Positions 1-9,124 of a DNA stretch of 64,000 nucleotides are shown here, piece by piece. Location of the stretch: NCBI RefSeq assembly GCF_900114215.1, contig NZ_FOSG01000004.1, positions 124,001 through 188,000 of the forward strand, written 5' to 3'. The position numbers and the translations under genes are program-made. The stretch comes from Streptomyces mangrovi (lineage in GTDB: Bacteria; Actinomycetota; Actinomycetes; Streptomycetales; Streptomycetaceae). How positions within the stretch are numbered: the stretch's first letter is position 1; each line of letters begins with the position of its first letter. Under the pieces are notes generated by a model. That model saw nothing but the letters and a program-made list of their open reading frames with translations. It had not been told where the DNA came from and did not search any database.

Positions 1-879
1 CACGAGCACCGGCTCGCGCAGCAGCCCGGCGACCGGGCAGCCGGCGCGGCGTCCGGCGGGGACGGCGATGACGTCCTTGACGTGGGCGACGCCGACCACG
101 GTGTCGAGGTTGCCGCGGTAGACCGGGAAGCGGGACAGGCCCGTCGCCCGGGCGGCGTTGACCACGTCCTGGGCGGATGTGCTCTCCTCCAGCGCGGTGA
201 CCTGGACGCGTGGCGTCATCACGCTCTGCGCGGTCAGCTCGGAGAGCCGGATGGTGCGGACGAACAGTTCCGCGGTGTCCGCCTCCAGGGCGCCCTCCTT
301 CGCCGAGTGGCGTGCGAGCGCGACCAGCTCCTGCGGGGAGCGGGCCGAGGCCAGTTCCTCGGTGGGCTCCAGGCCGAGCCGGTGGAGAACCCGGTTGGCG
401 GTGTTGTTCAGATGGGTGATCAGCGGCCGGAAGGCGGCGCTGAAACCGCGCTGCAGGCCGCCGACCCGGCGGGCGACCGGCAGCGGCCGGGAGATCGCCC
501 AGTTCTTCGGCACCAGCTCGCCGACGACCATCAGCACCACCGTGGACAGCACCGTGCCCGCCACCAGCGCCACCGAGGACGCCGCCGAGTCGGGCAGCCC
601 GGCCGCCCGCAGCGGGCCGGCCAGCAGCCGCGCGGTCGAGGGCTCGGAGAGCATGCCGATGATCAGACCGGTCACGGTGATGCCGAGCTGAGCGCCGGAG
701 AGCTGGAAGGTCAGGGACCGCACCGCCGTCAGAGCGCTGTCGGCGCCCGGTTCACCGCGCTCGGCGGCCCGTTCCAGATCGCCGCGCTCGACGGTGGTCA
801 GCGAGAACTCCGCCGCGACGAACACGGCACAGGCCAGGGTCAGCAGCAGTGCCAGAAACAGGAGGAGCACTTCGGTCAC
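1..879 (-). CDS. HlyC/CorC-type CBS-domain membrane protein (C-terminal part cut off)
   Basis: The visible 293 residues run off the left window edge. From the GTG start there is a hydrophobic segment (about 3-25) followed by AAEFSLTTVER, then further hydrophobic stretches and the GELVPKNWAIS motif, which is the CNNM (DUF21) transmembrane domain. After residue about 215 the sequence VMTPRVQV and FPVYRG mark the start of a CBS pair. Proteins of this family are membrane-bound, and related members are implicated in Mg2+/Co2+ efflux or homeostasis; the old hemolysin name has no functional meaning. The missing part would hold the second CBS motif and the CorC_HlyC domain. The start has only a weak upstream GGGG tract. 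The function in transport is inferred from family only. Confidence 0.88.
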   Translation of the reverse strand, partial: MTEVLLLFLALLLTLACAVFVAAEFSLTTVERGDLERAAERGEPGADSALTAVRSLTFQLSGAQLGITVTGLIIGMLSEPSTARLLAGPLRAAGLPDSAASSVALVAGTVLSTVVLMVVGELVPKNWAISRPLPVARRVGGLQRGFSAAFRPLITHLNNTANRVLHRLGLEPTEELASARSPQELVALARHSAKEGALEADTAELFVRTIRLSELTAQSVMTPRVQVTALEESTSAQDVVNAARATGLSRFPVYRGNLDTVVGVAHVKDVIAVPAGRRAGCPVAGLLREPVLV

Positions 880-934
880 CGGGTCACCCCCGTCCCCTGG
901 TCCGGCGGGACGGAGAGAGCCGCTCGACGGCGGT

Positions 935-1000
935 GTTCGCGGCCGGTTCCACCGCCGCTTCTACTGCCGGCTCTGCTGCCGGTACTACTGGGAGGCTCGC
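935..1000. repeat. Degenerate GCCGGTTCTACT-like tandem repeat
   Basis: This stretch, inside the 285-base gap between the CBS protein and the GNAT gene, consists of imperfect repeats of about 12-15 bases built from GCYGGYWCYRCTGCC-like units. It is shared between forward frames as Ala/Ser/Thr/Gly repeats. No convincing gene covers it. The rest of the gap shows a CGCCCATGGGCG palindrome near 998-1009 and nothing else recognisable. Confidence 0.4.
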
Positions 1001-1164
1001 CCATGGGCGGACGCTCACACACCTTTCTCTGGGATGTCGCTCCGGAGCGCGCGCCGTGGACACGGCGGCCGCGATACACGGCTCGAGCGCGCGATGGGCA
1101 GTCCATCGTATGCGAGCCGCCGCGCACTGCCCGGGGTCGCCGGTCCGCCTCCGGGCCGCGCCCG

Positions 1165-1647
1165 TCAGTCCAGCGGCTTCACCCACCGGCTCCACTGCGG
1201 CTGCGGCGCGTAGCCGGCCGCACGCCAGGCATGGTGGGCGGAGGTGTTGCGGTCGAGGACCATGGCGTCGGCCCGGCGCCCGCCCAGCGCGGCGAACCGC
1301 GCCTCGGCCGCCGCCAGCAGGGCCGAGGCCACACCGCGGCGGCGGTGCGCCGGATGGACCGCGAGCCGGTACAGATGGCAGCGCCAGCCGTCGAAGCCCG
1401 CTATCACCGAGCCGATCACCGGCCCGGCATCCGGCGCTCCGGCGGCCGCGGGCTCCCCGGGGCTCCCGCCGGGCACGGCCAGCAGCAGCGCCCCCGGGTC
1501 CCGGTCGATCAGCCGGGCCACTCCCGCACGGTCGTCGCTGATGCTCGTCCCCTCCGCGGCCCGGGCCCAGAAGGCCAGGACGGCGTCGATGTCCGGGGCG
1601 AGGGCGGTCCGGATCCGGAGGCCGGGGCTGTTCACAAGATCGTCCAT
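1165..1647 (-). CDS. GNAT family N-acetyltransferase
   Basis: A 160-residue protein with the single GNAT fold. The acetyl-CoA binding signature is at residues 94-111 (RLAVHPAHRRRGVASALL), where R-R-R-G-V-A forms the pyrophosphate loop, and the C-terminal NTSAHHAWRAAGY segment is the typical beta-strand/helix closing the fold. The substrate cannot be read from sequence. A longer open frame continues upstream but is a shadow of the next gene, so the ATG at the MDDLVNS start is used. It lies 65 bases downstream of the LLM oxidoreductase on the same strand and could be co-transcribed with it. Confidence 0.88.
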   Translation of the reverse strand: MDDLVNSPGLRIRTALAPDIDAVLAFWARAAEGTSISDDRAGVARLIDRDPGALLLAVPGGSPGEPAAAGAPDAGPVIGSVIAGFDGWRCHLYRLAVHPAHRRRGVASALLAAAEARFAALGGRRADAMVLDRNTSAHHAWRAAGYAPQPQWSRWVKPLD

Positions 1648-1712
1648 GACGGCATCCCAGCACCGGCCGGGCGGCGTACGCGCGGTGTCTCGGCATGTGG
1701 TCACCAGGGGCG

Positions 1713-2603
1713 TCAGCTGCCCCGCAACTCCTCGATCACCGCTCCGAAGGCCTCCATGTACTCGTCGAGCACGCAGATGTAGCTGAAGCCGTACCGCTCG
1801 CGGTGGGCGCGCACCTGCTCGGCGATCTGTCCGACGCTGCCGGTGAGCAGGGCCGGGTGCTCCAGGAGTTCGTCCTCCGTCGCGCCCAGGGCGTACGGGA
1901 CCAGCTCGCGGGCCGCCGCGCGCCGGTCGTCGGTGACGATCACCCGCTGGACGAGGTAGTTCAGCTCGGCGGGCTCCTCCCGGCCGGCGGCGGAGCGGTG
2001 GTAGGCGGCCGTCCGATCCTCCAGCTCGTCCGGGCTGACCAGGTGGATGACGCCCTCGGGTGCGCCGGGGGCCTGCCGGGCCCCGGTGAAGGCGGCGATG
2101 TCGGCGCGGCGGGCGGCCAGTCGCAGCACCCGGTCGCCGTTGCCGCCGATCAGCAGCGGCGGGCGGGGCCGCTGCCGGGGCGCGGGGACGTGCTCGGGGT
2201 CGGTCAGGAGCCGGTCCAGCTCGGCGACGGTGTGCTCCAGGTGGTCCACCCGCTCGCCCGGCGACCCCCACGGCAGCCCGGCCCGCTCGTGCTCGGAGCG
2301 CACGTACCCGGTGCCCAGCCCCAGCTCCAGCCGTCCGCCCGTCAGCCGGTCGCAGGTGGCGACCTCGCGGGCCAGCAGAGCGGGGTTCCAGAAGCCCGCG
2401 TTGAGCACGAAGGTGCCCACGCGGGGCCGCCGGGTGGCCTCGGCCGCGGCGACCAGCGCCGGGAACGGCGCGGGAGCGCCCAGGTGGTCGGGCACGAGCA
2501 GCACGTCGTACCCCAGCTCCTCGGCACGGCGGCACCTGGCACGCCAGGCGTCGCGGGAGTCGAGGGCGACCAGGTTGACGCCGAAACGGAACGGTCGTGT
2601 CAT
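1713..2603 (-). CDS. LLM class F420-dependent oxidoreductase
   Basis: A 296-residue protein of the luciferase-like monooxygenase family, subgroup that uses cofactor F420 in actinomycetes. Family features are the N-terminal FRFGVNL strand, the LVPDHLG segment (residues about 37-43), GLGTGYVRSEHE (about 97-108) and the C-terminal YICVLDEYMEAF. It would catalyse hydride transfer from reduced F420 (or FMN) to an unknown organic substrate in the cytoplasm. The ATG follows GAGGAG at good spacing. Downstream lies the GNAT gene and upstream an ABC ATPase, all on the same strand; no substrate can be assigned from context. Confidence 0.9.
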   Translation of the reverse strand: MTRPFRFGVNLVALDSRDAWRARCRRAEELGYDVLLVPDHLGAPAPFPALVAAAEATRRPRVGTFVLNAGFWNPALLAREVATCDRLTGGRLELGLGTGYVRSEHERAGLPWGSPGERVDHLEHTVAELDRLLTDPEHVPAPRQRPRPPLLIGGNGDRVLRLAARRADIAAFTGARQAPGAPEGVIHLVSPDELEDRTAAYHRSAAGREEPAELNYLVQRVIVTDDRRAAARELVPYALGATEDELLEHPALLTGSVGQIAEQVRAHRERYGFSYICVLDEYMEAFGAVIEELRGS

Positions 2604-2697
2604 ACGGCTCTCCTCACGGTTCGGTCTGCGGGAGGGGTTCGGGCCCCGGCCGCGTCCCGGCCGCTTTCCGGGGACGGCGGAGCGGGGCGGGCCGGGG

Positions 2698-3477
2698 TCA
2701 GTACTGCCGCACGGGGTCGAACCGCTTCATCCGCTCAAGGACCGCCTCGGCGGTGGGGCGCGGCATCTCGTCGACGATGCGCCCGTCGGCCAGGAAGAGC
2801 ACCTGGTCGGCGTGGGCCGCGGCGCCCGGGTCGTGGGTCACCATCACCACCGTCTGCCCCAGGTCGTCGACCGCCCGGCGCAGGAAGTCCAGCAGCTCCA
2901 GCCCGGAGCGCGAGTCGAGGTTCCCGGTCGGCTCGTCGGCGAAGACCAGCCTCGGACGGGAGGCCAGCGCACGGGCGCACGCCACCCGCTGCTGCTGGCC
3001 GCCGGAGAGCTGGGTGGGCCGGTGGTCGAGGCGGTCCCGCAGCCGGAGCGTGTCGATCACCGTGTCCAGCCACCGTCGGTCCGGCCCGCGGCCCCCGATG
3101 TCCATGGGCAGCGTGATGTTCTCCAGGGCCGTCAGGGTGGGCAGCAGGTTGAAGGACTGGAACACGAAGCCGATCTCGTCCCGCCGCAGCCGCGTCAGCT
3201 CCGCGTCCCCCAGCCCGGTGACCTCGGTGTCGCCGATCCACACCCTTCCCTCGGTGACGGTGTCCAGCCCGGCCAGGCAGTACATCAGCGTCGACTTGCC
3301 CGAGCCGGACGGGCCCATCACCGCGGTGAACCGGCCCTCGGCGATGTCGACGTCCACCGAGTCGAGTGCCACCACGGCCGTCTCGCCGCTGCCGTAGGTC
3401 TTGGTCAGCCCGCGGGCCCGGGCGGCGGACCGCTCCGCCTCCGGCGCCTCGCTCGCCTTCCGCGCGTCAGTGGACAC
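2698..3477 (-). CDS. ABC transporter ATP-binding protein (MacB/LolD type)
   Basis: A 259-residue ATPase. Walker A GPSGSGKS is at 55-62, the Q-loop Gln at about 107, the signature LSGGQQQR at 157-164, Walker B LVFADEPTGNLDS at 177-189 and the H-loop His at about 215 (VTHD). The DEPTGNLDS form is typical of the MacB/LolD/FtsE branch, whose partners are FtsX-like permeases exporting lipoproteins, peptides or drugs. No permease gene is adjacent: the flanking genes are an LLM oxidoreductase and a methyltransferase, so this is an orphan ATPase here. The GTG at 3477 is preferred because GGGAGG precedes it by six bases; an open frame extends further upstream without a ribosome site. Confidence 0.93.
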   Translation of the reverse strand: MSTDARKASEAPEAERSAARARGLTKTYGSGETAVVALDSVDVDIAEGRFTAVMGPSGSGKSTLMYCLAGLDTVTEGRVWIGDTEVTGLGDAELTRLRRDEIGFVFQSFNLLPTLTALENITLPMDIGGRGPDRRWLDTVIDTLRLRDRLDHRPTQLSGGQQQRVACARALASRPRLVFADEPTGNLDSRSGLELLDFLRRAVDDLGQTVVMVTHDPGAAAHADQVLFLADGRIVDEMPRPTAEAVLERMKRFDPVRQY

Positions 3478-3627
3478 CGCACCTCCCGGTTCGGACGGAC
3501 GGCTCCCCCACGGGAGCCGGGACGACTGACAGGTCCGTACCCGGTGCGGGGCCATCCATCCACGGGGCGGCGGCGGGAGCGCCCCGGAAGCCGCGGCCAT
3601 GACGCGCACCCGGCCGCCCCGGCGGTG

Positions 3628-4290
3628 TCACGGCCGCCGCGCACCGCCCAGGACGTGTGCCGAGACCGGTGTCGGAGCGCCCTTCTCCGGAACCCGCAGC
3701 CGCCGCAGGGACAGCTCGGTGAAGCCCGCCGCCCCGATCGCGGCCACGGTGTCGCGTGCGGTGTGGCAGCCGCCGAACAGGCGCGGCCACACGGTGCGGT
3801 CCAGCGACCGCTGGACGAGGGCCATCGTGGTGCCGTCGGCCCTGACGTGCTCGTAGAAGCACAGCCGGCCGCCCGGCCGCAGCACCCGGCGGATCTCTGC
3901 CAGGGCGCGGTCGGGGTCCCTCACCGAGCACAGCACCAGCGACACCACGGCCGCGTCGAACGCCTCGCCGTCCAGCGGGAGCTCCTCCGCGACGCCGGGG
4001 ACCACACGGACGGGGACGGCGGCGCGCGCCGCGGCGTCCCGTGCCACCCGCCGCAGCAGCGGCTCCGGTTCCACCGCCACCACCTCGCGCACGGCGGCCG
4101 GGTAGCGGCCGAAGTTCAGGCCGCTGCCCGCCCCGACCTCGACCACCCGGCCGGACAGCCCGGCCAGCAGCTCGGCGCGGTGCGCGCCGATCCCGGCCCG
4201 TTCGTCCACCGCCGGGGCGAAGCGGGCGTAGTAGCGCGCGAAGACGGGGTGGTGCACGGCGTCGGTCGCGGACCTGCGGCGGGGGGCCAT
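3628..4290 (-). CDS. Class I SAM-dependent methyltransferase
   Basis: A 220-residue methyltransferase of the UbiE/Methyltransf_11 kind. Motif I VEVGAGSGLNF (50-60) binds S-adenosylmethionine, followed by an acidic VAVEPEPLL (motif Post I), the FDAAVVSLVLCSVRDP motif and VLRPGGRLCFYEH (motif III). The acceptor is unknown. Two in-frame ATGs lie together; the second (4290) has GGAGG at six bases, the first overlaps that GGAGG, so 4290 is used. The gene starts 22 bases after the stop of bioD on the same strand and may be the distal gene of the biotin transcript, although nothing in the protein resembles the BioC signature specifically. Confidence 0.88.
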   Translation of the reverse strand: MAPRRRSATDAVHHPVFARYYARFAPAVDERAGIGAHRAELLAGLSGRVVEVGAGSGLNFGRYPAAVREVVAVEPEPLLRRVARDAAARAAVPVRVVPGVAEELPLDGEAFDAAVVSLVLCSVRDPDRALAEIRRVLRPGGRLCFYEHVRADGTTMALVQRSLDRTVWPRLFGGCHTARDTVAAIGAAGFTELSLRRLRVPEKGAPTPVSAHVLGGARRP

Positions 4291-4312
4291 GGGCATCCTC
4301 CGGGAGGGGCTC

Positions 4313-5047
4313 TCACCTCGGTGCGGTCTCCCATTCTCCCTCCGCCGGCCGGGTCCCACCCTTCCAGGAGCCCCCCAGCCGAGGGGAGAGCCAGCCCGCC
4401 GCCCGCCCGCGGAACACCGGGGGTTCCAGCGAGCCCGCCCCCTGCGGCAGCAGCCCCGCCAGCGGGGCGTCCGCCGCCACCGGGAGGTCCGCCAGATTGC
4501 AGCGGGCCGCGAGATCCGGCTCGCGCGGCCAGCTGCCGACCACCACCCCGGCGCACTCCAGGCTCCTGGAGCGCAGTGCCTCGGTCGTCAGCGCCGTCGC
4601 GTTCAGGGTGCCCAGCCCGGCGGCGGCGACCACCAGCACCGGGGCGCCCAGCAGCCGGGCCGCGTCGGCGAGGGTCGAGCCCCGCTCGTCGAAGCGGACC
4701 AGCAGCCCGCCCGCGCCCTCGACCAGCACCAGGTCGTGCTCCTCCTCCAGAGCCCGCGCCGTCTCCGCCACCGCCTCGGGACGCACCCGGGGCAGACCGG
4801 CCCGGCGCGCCGCCGTCTCGGGGGCCAGCGGCTCGGGGTAGCGGGCGAGTTCCACGGCGGTCACGTCCGCGCCGGCCAGACGCCGCACCTCGGCCGCGTC
4901 CCCCGGTTCGCCCTCGGCCACCCCGGTCTGCGCGGGTTTGAGCACGGCCACCGAGCGTCCCGCCGCCACCGCCGCGGCGGCCAGCGCCGCCGTGGCCACG
5001 GTCTTGCCGACCTCCGTGCCCGTCCCGGTGACGACCAGCACCGACAT
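4313..5047 (-). CDS. bioD: Dethiobiotin synthetase
   Basis: A 244-residue enzyme that closes the ureido ring of biotin from 7,8-diaminopelargonate, CO2 and ATP. The P-loop GTGTEVGKT is at 8-16, the LKPAQTG motif carries the second active-site Lys, VEGAGGLLV is the third conserved motif, and length fits the family (about 220-240). The ATG at 5047 has GAGGAGAGG upstream; an open frame reaching further upstream is not needed. It lies 90 bases downstream of bioA on the same strand, giving the order bioB-bioA-bioD. Confidence 0.95.
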   Translation of the reverse strand: MSVLVVTGTGTEVGKTVATAALAAAAVAAGRSVAVLKPAQTGVAEGEPGDAAEVRRLAGADVTAVELARYPEPLAPETAARRAGLPRVRPEAVAETARALEEEHDLVLVEGAGGLLVRFDERGSTLADAARLLGAPVLVVAAAGLGTLNATALTTEALRSRSLECAGVVVGSWPREPDLAARCNLADLPVAADAPLAGLLPQGAGSLEPPVFRGRAAGWLSPRLGGSWKGGTRPAEGEWETAPR

Positions 5048-5137
5048 GTTCGCGCCTCTCCTCGCTCCTTCGGGCACCGGGGCGTTCCCGGCCCGCTTCC
5101 GCACCTCCTGCCCGGCCCGTCTGCCCGGCCCGACTGC

Positions 5138-6475
5138 TCAGCCCGCCCGCGCCGCCGCGCACACCGCGGCCGCGATCCGCGCCACGTCCTCGTCGCCGGT
5201 GACGTAGGGAGGCATGGTGTACACCAGGTCGCGGAACGGCCGCAGCCACACGCCGGCGCGTACCGCCGCCTCGGTGGCCGCCGCCATGTCCACCTCGTGG
5301 TCGAGCTGGACCACTCCGATCGCCCCCAGCACGCGCACGTCCCGCACCCCCGGCAGCGCGGCGGCCCCGGCGAGCCCGGCGCGCAGCCCCGCCTCGATCC
5401 GCTTCACCTCGCCCGCCCAGTCCTGGGCGAGCAGCAGGTCCAGGGAGGCCACCGCGATCGCCGCCGCCAGCGGGTTGCCCATGAACGTGGGGCCGTGGGC
5501 CAGCACCGGCACCTCGCCGCGCGAGATGCCCTCCGCCACCCGCGTGGTGCACAAAGTCGCGGCCATCGTCAGATAACCGCCGGTCAGCGCCTTGCCGACG
5601 CACATCACATCGGGGGTCACCCCCGCGTGGCCGGCCGCGAACAGGGAGCCGGTACGGCCGAAGCCGGTGGCGATCTCGTCGAACACCAGCAGCACGCCGT
5701 GCTCGTCGCACGCCTCGCGCAGCACCCGCAGATAGGCGGGGGAGTGGAAGCGCATCCCGCCCGCGCCCTGGACCACGGGCTCCACGATCACCGCGGCCAG
5801 CTCGTCGGCGTGGGAGGCGATCAGCTCCCGCAGGTGCGCCTCGTAGGCCGGGTCGGGGCCGGTGTCGAAACCGCCCGGCGGAGCGTCCGCGAAGACCTGC
5901 TCGGGCAGCGCCCCGGACCACAGGTGGTGCATACCGCCCTCGGGGTCGCACACCGACATCGGCTGCCAGGTGTCCCCGTGGTAGCCGCCGCGCCAGGTCA
6001 GCAGCCGCCGCTTGCCCGGCCGTCCCAGCGAACGCCAGTACTGCAGGCACATCTTGACGGCGACTTCGACCGACACCGAACCGGAGTCGGCGAGGAAGAC
6101 GTGCTCCAGCCCCTGCGGGGTGATGTCCACCAGCCGCCCGGCCAGCCGTACGGCGGGTTCGTGGGTGAGCCCGCCGAACATCACATGGCTCATCCGCTCC
6201 AGCTGGGCGCTCGCCGCGTCGTTGAGCACCGGGTGGTTGTAGCCGTGGATCGCCGACCACCACGACGACATCCCGTCGACCAGCTCCACACTGCCCCAGG
6301 CCGGCCGTGCCAGCCGCAGCCGGACCCCGGAGGCGGAGGAGACGACCAGCGGTTCGGAGCGGCCGGGCATCGGGCCGTAGGGGTGCCAGACGTGGCGGCG
6401 GTCGAGTTCGGCGAGTTCCTCGGGTGGGATGCCGGAGGCAGGGGGGAGGGGGAGCGGGGCGTCGGCGTCAGGCAT
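5138..6475 (-). CDS. bioA: Adenosylmethionine-8-amino-7-oxononanoate transaminase
   Basis: A 445-residue PLP enzyme that converts KAPA to DAPA using S-adenosylmethionine as amino donor. Visible are HVWHPYGPM at 28-36 (KAPA/SAM binding region), the [11 protein letters not shown] motif, the cofactor Asp266 in [13 protein letters not shown] and the Schiff-base Lys295 in VGKALTGGY. This is a class-III aminotransferase with the BioA-specific N-terminus. Its ATG overlaps the end of bioB by eight bases, so the two are translationally coupled. Confidence 0.96.
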   Translation of the reverse strand: MPDADAPLPLPPASGIPPEELAELDRRHVWHPYGPMPGRSEPLVVSSASGVRLRLARPAWGSVELVDGMSSWWSAIHGYNHPVLNDAASAQLERMSHVMFGGLTHEPAVRLAGRLVDITPQGLEHVFLADSGSVSVEVAVKMCLQYWRSLGRPGKRRLLTWRGGYHGDTWQPMSVCDPEGGMHHLWSGALPEQVFADAPPGGFDTGPDPAYEAHLRELIASHADELAAVIVEPVVQGAGGMRFHSPAYLRVLREACDEHGVLLVFDEIATGFGRTGSLFAAGHAGVTPDVMCVGKALTGGYLTMAATLCTTRVAEGISRGEVPVLAHGPTFMGNPLAAAIAVASLDLLLAQDWAGEVKRIEAGLRAGLAGAAALPGVRDVRVLGAIGVVQLDHEVDMAAATEAAVRAGVWLRPFRDLVYTMPPYVTGDEDVARIAAAVCAAARAG

Positions 6476-7748
6476 TGGGCGGCAGCTCCGTGCCCGCGCC
6501 CCGCCGCCTCACCGCCACCAGATCGGCGCGGGCCCGTCCGGACGCCGCCGCGGCGCCCGCGCCCCCAAAGACCTCCGTCTCCCCGGCCGCGTCCGGGGCC
6601 GGCTCGCCCGCGGTGACGTCCGCGCCTGCGGTGACCGCCGTGTCCGCGCCGTCCGCGGCACCGCCGCCGCAGGGCCCGCAGCCCCCGCCGGCTCCCGCGC
6701 CGTCGTGTCCGCCGCAGCCCCCGCCGGACGCGGCGAGCGCGTCCGCCCGGTGCTCCGGCAGCGTCCGCTCCCCGGCGCCCTCCACCTCGAAACCGGCGTC
6801 GGCGATCATCTCCAGGTCGGCCTTGCCCGCCTGGCCCTCGCTGGTGAGGTAGTCGCCCAGGAAGATGGAGTTGGCCAGATGCAGGGCCAGTGGCTGCATC
6901 GACCGCAGATGCACCTCGCGCCCGCCCGCCAGCCGGACCTCCACATCGGGGCAGACGAAGCGGACCATGGCCAGGATGCGCAGGCAGCGCTGGGGCGTGA
7001 GGTTCCACTCCTTGGCCAGCGGAGTCCCCTCGAAGGGGATGAGGAAGTTCACCGGTACCGAGTCCGGGTCCAGCTCACGCAGTGAGAAGACCACGTCCAC
7101 CAGGTCCGCGTCCGACTCGCCCATGCCCGCGATCAGCCCCGAGCAGGCCGACAGCCCGGCCGCCTGCGCCTGATGGACCGTCTCGACGCGGTCGGCGTAG
7201 GTGTGAGTGGTGGTGATCTCCCCGTATGTCGCCTCGGAGGTGTTGAGGTTGTGGTTGTAGGCGTCCGCGCCCGCCTCGCGCAGCCGCTCGGCCTGGCCGC
7301 CGGAGAGCAGCCCCAGGCAGGCGCACACCTCAACGCCCTCGTTCTGCTCCTTGATGGCGGCGATGGTCTTCGAGACCCGGTCCACGTCCCGGTCGGTGGG
7401 ACCGCGTCCGCTGGCCACCAGGCACACCCGCTTGGCGCCCCCGGCCACGCCCGCTCCGGCCGCCGCCGCGGCCTCCTGGGGCTTCAGCCAGGTGTACTTG
7501 AGGATGTCGGCCTTCGAGCCCAGCCGCTGCGAGCAGTACGAGCAGTCCTCCGGGCACAGTCCGGACTTCAGGTTGACCAGGTAGTTGAGCTTCACCCGCC
7601 GGCCGAACCACTGACGCCGCACCCTTCCGGCCGCGGCCACCACATCGAGGAGTTCGTCGTCGGAGGTGGCCAGTACGGCCAGCGCCTCGTCGCGCGTGGG
7701 CAGCTCGCGCCGCAGCCCCTTGTCCACCAGCGTCTTCAGCAGGTCCAT
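6468..7748 (-). CDS. bioB: Biotin synthase with an extended Cys/Gly-rich C-terminus
   Basis: Radical-SAM enzyme inserting sulfur into dethiobiotin. The [4Fe-4S] motif is C65-PED-C69-SY-C72, and YNHNLNT, the LNFLIP-like [14 protein letters not shown] and RLAGGRE motifs of BioB follow. The catalytic core ends near residue 335, matching ordinary BioB length, but the protein continues to 426. The extra 90 residues are Gly/Ala-rich and contain C345-x2-H348-x8-C357-x2-C360, a possible metal-binding cluster. Actinomycete BioB proteins often carry such tails, but its role is unknown. The gene is first in bioB-A-D and diverges from bioF across 150 bases. Confidence 0.95.
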   Translation of the reverse strand: MDLLKTLVDKGLRRELPTRDEALAVLATSDDELLDVVAAAGRVRRQWFGRRVKLNYLVNLKSGLCPEDCSYCSQRLGSKADILKYTWLKPQEAAAAAGAGVAGGAKRVCLVASGRGPTDRDVDRVSKTIAAIKEQNEGVEVCACLGLLSGGQAERLREAGADAYNHNLNTSEATYGEITTTHTYADRVETVHQAQAAGLSACSGLIAGMGESDADLVDVVFSLRELDPDSVPVNFLIPFEGTPLAKEWNLTPQRCLRILAMVRFVCPDVEVRLAGGREVHLRSMQPLALHLANSIFLGDYLTSEGQAGKADLEMIADAGFEVEGAGERTLPEHRADALAASGGGCGGHDGAGAGGGCGPCGGGAADGADTAVTAGADVTAGEPAPDAAGETEVFGGAGAAAASGRARADLVAVRRRGAGTELPPNA

Positions 7749-7815
7749 GGCGTTGATCCTCGCCTACGCGCCCGCCCGCGGCCAAGGACGAACCCCCACA
7801 ACCGGGCGGGCGGAA

Positions 7816-7835
7816 GGTGTGTGTATCGCCACACC
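7816..7835. promoter_or_regulatory. Inverted repeat in the bioB-bioF divergent promoter region
   Basis: GGTGTG at 7816-7821 and CACACC at 7830-7835 form a perfect 6-bp dyad with an 8-base spacer, in the middle of the 150-base gap between divergent bioB and bioF. This is where a biotin repressor site is expected. It does not match the BioQ (TGAAC...GTTCA-like) or BioR consensus known to me. Confidence 0.4.
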
Positions 7836-7898
7836 CTGTGCGGGTCCGTCCGCCACTACCTTTGGGCGGAACCGACAGAAGGCGAGGGACGGCCCGCC

Positions 7899-9071
7899 AT
7901 GCCGCAGGAGCACCGCAGCACCCCGGACCCGTTCGACTGGATCGACGAGCACGCCGAACTGCGCCGCCGCGCGGGCCTGGTGCGCTCCCTGCGCCCCCGG
8001 CCCGCCGACTCGGACCTGCTCGACCTCGCCGGCAACGACTACCTGGGCCTGGCCCGGCATCCGGAGGTCGCCGCCGCCGCCTCGGCCGCCGCCCGCCGCT
8101 GGGGCGCGGGCTCGACCGGCTCCCGCCTGGTCACCGGCACCACCGAGCTGCACACCGAACTGGAGGCGGAGCTCGCCGACTTCTGCGGTTTCGAGGCCGC
8201 CCTGGTGTTCTCCTCCGGCTACGCCGCCAACCTCGCCGCGGTCACCGCCCTGACCGACCGCGGCACGCTGCTGGTCTCCGACGCCGCCAACCACGCCTCC
8301 CTGATCGACGGCTGCCGGCTGTCCCGGGCGGAGACCGCCGTCGTACCGCACGCGGACCCCGGCGCCGTGCGCAAGGTGCTCGACGGCTTCGCCGGCCGCG
8401 CCGTGGCCGTGACCGACACCGTCTTCTCCGTCGACGGCGACGCCGCGCCGCTGGCCTTTCTGGCCGCCGTCTGCCGCGGTCACGGTGCCGCGCTGCTGGC
8501 GGACGACGCGCACGGCCTGGGCGTCCTGGGCGACGGCGGGCGGGGCGCCCTCCACGCGGCGGGCCTGGCGGGGGATCCGGACGTGGTGGCCACCGTGACG
8601 CTGTCGAAGTCGCTCGGCAGCCAGGGCGGCGCCGTCCTCGGCCCGGCCCGGGTGATCGACCACCTGGTCAACACCGCCCGCACCTTCGTCTTCGACACCG
8701 GCCTCGCCCCGGCCGCAGCCGGCGCCGCCCTCGCCGCGCTGCGGCTGCTGCGGTCCGAGCCCGGCCGTGCCGACCGCGTCCGCGAGGTCGCCACCGGACT
8801 GTATGAACGGCTCGCGGGCGCCGGCCTGGACGTCACCCGCCCGGACGCCGCCGTGGTGTCGGTACGCGCGCCCTCTGCGGAGGCGGCCGTGCGCTGGGCC
8901 GCCGACTGCCGCGGCGCCTCCTTGGCCGCCGGCTGTTTCCGGCCCCCTTCGGTGCCCGACGGGATCTCCCGGCTGCGGCTGACCGCCCGCGCCGATCTGA
9001 CGGAGGCCGAGCTGGACGCGGCCGCGGCCACCATCGCGCGCACCGCGCCGCCCGTACAGCCGGACCTCTGA
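7899..9071 (+). CDS. bioF: 8-amino-7-oxononanoate synthase
   Basis: A 390-residue alpha-oxoamine synthase that condenses pimeloyl thioester and alanine to KAPA, the first step of biotin ring assembly. Markers are NDYLGLARHP near residue 46, GAGSTGSRLVTG (70-81), the cofactor residues D202 and H205 in ADDAHGLGVLG, and the PLP Lys237 in TLSKSLGSQGG. The ATG at 7899 is preceded by GCGAGGGAC. It diverges from bioB-A-D, completing the KAPA-to-biotin route in one locus; bioC/bioH-type genes are not in the window. Confidence 0.95.
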   Translation: MPQEHRSTPDPFDWIDEHAELRRRAGLVRSLRPRPADSDLLDLAGNDYLGLARHPEVAAAASAAARRWGAGSTGSRLVTGTTELHTELEAELADFCGFEAALVFSSGYAANLAAVTALTDRGTLLVSDAANHASLIDGCRLSRAETAVVPHADPGAVRKVLDGFAGRAVAVTDTVFSVDGDAAPLAFLAAVCRGHGAALLADDAHGLGVLGDGGRGALHAAGLAGDPDVVATVTLSKSLGSQGGAVLGPARVIDHLVNTARTFVFDTGLAPAAAGAALAALRLLRSEPGRADRVREVATGLYERLAGAGLDVTRPDAAVVSVRAPSAEAAVRWAADCRGASLAAGCFRPPSVPDGISRLRLTARADLTEAELDAAAATIARTAPPVQPDL

Positions 9072-9124
9072 CCGGGCGCCCGGCCTGCCGTACGGCCGGT
9101 GCGTCCGCCCACTCGCCCGGCCGC

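Noticed and set aside
2047..4941. Long forward open frame opposite the LLM, ABC, methyltransferase and bioD genes
   Set aside because: Composition is typical of a shadow frame and the opposite strand carries clear motifs throughout.
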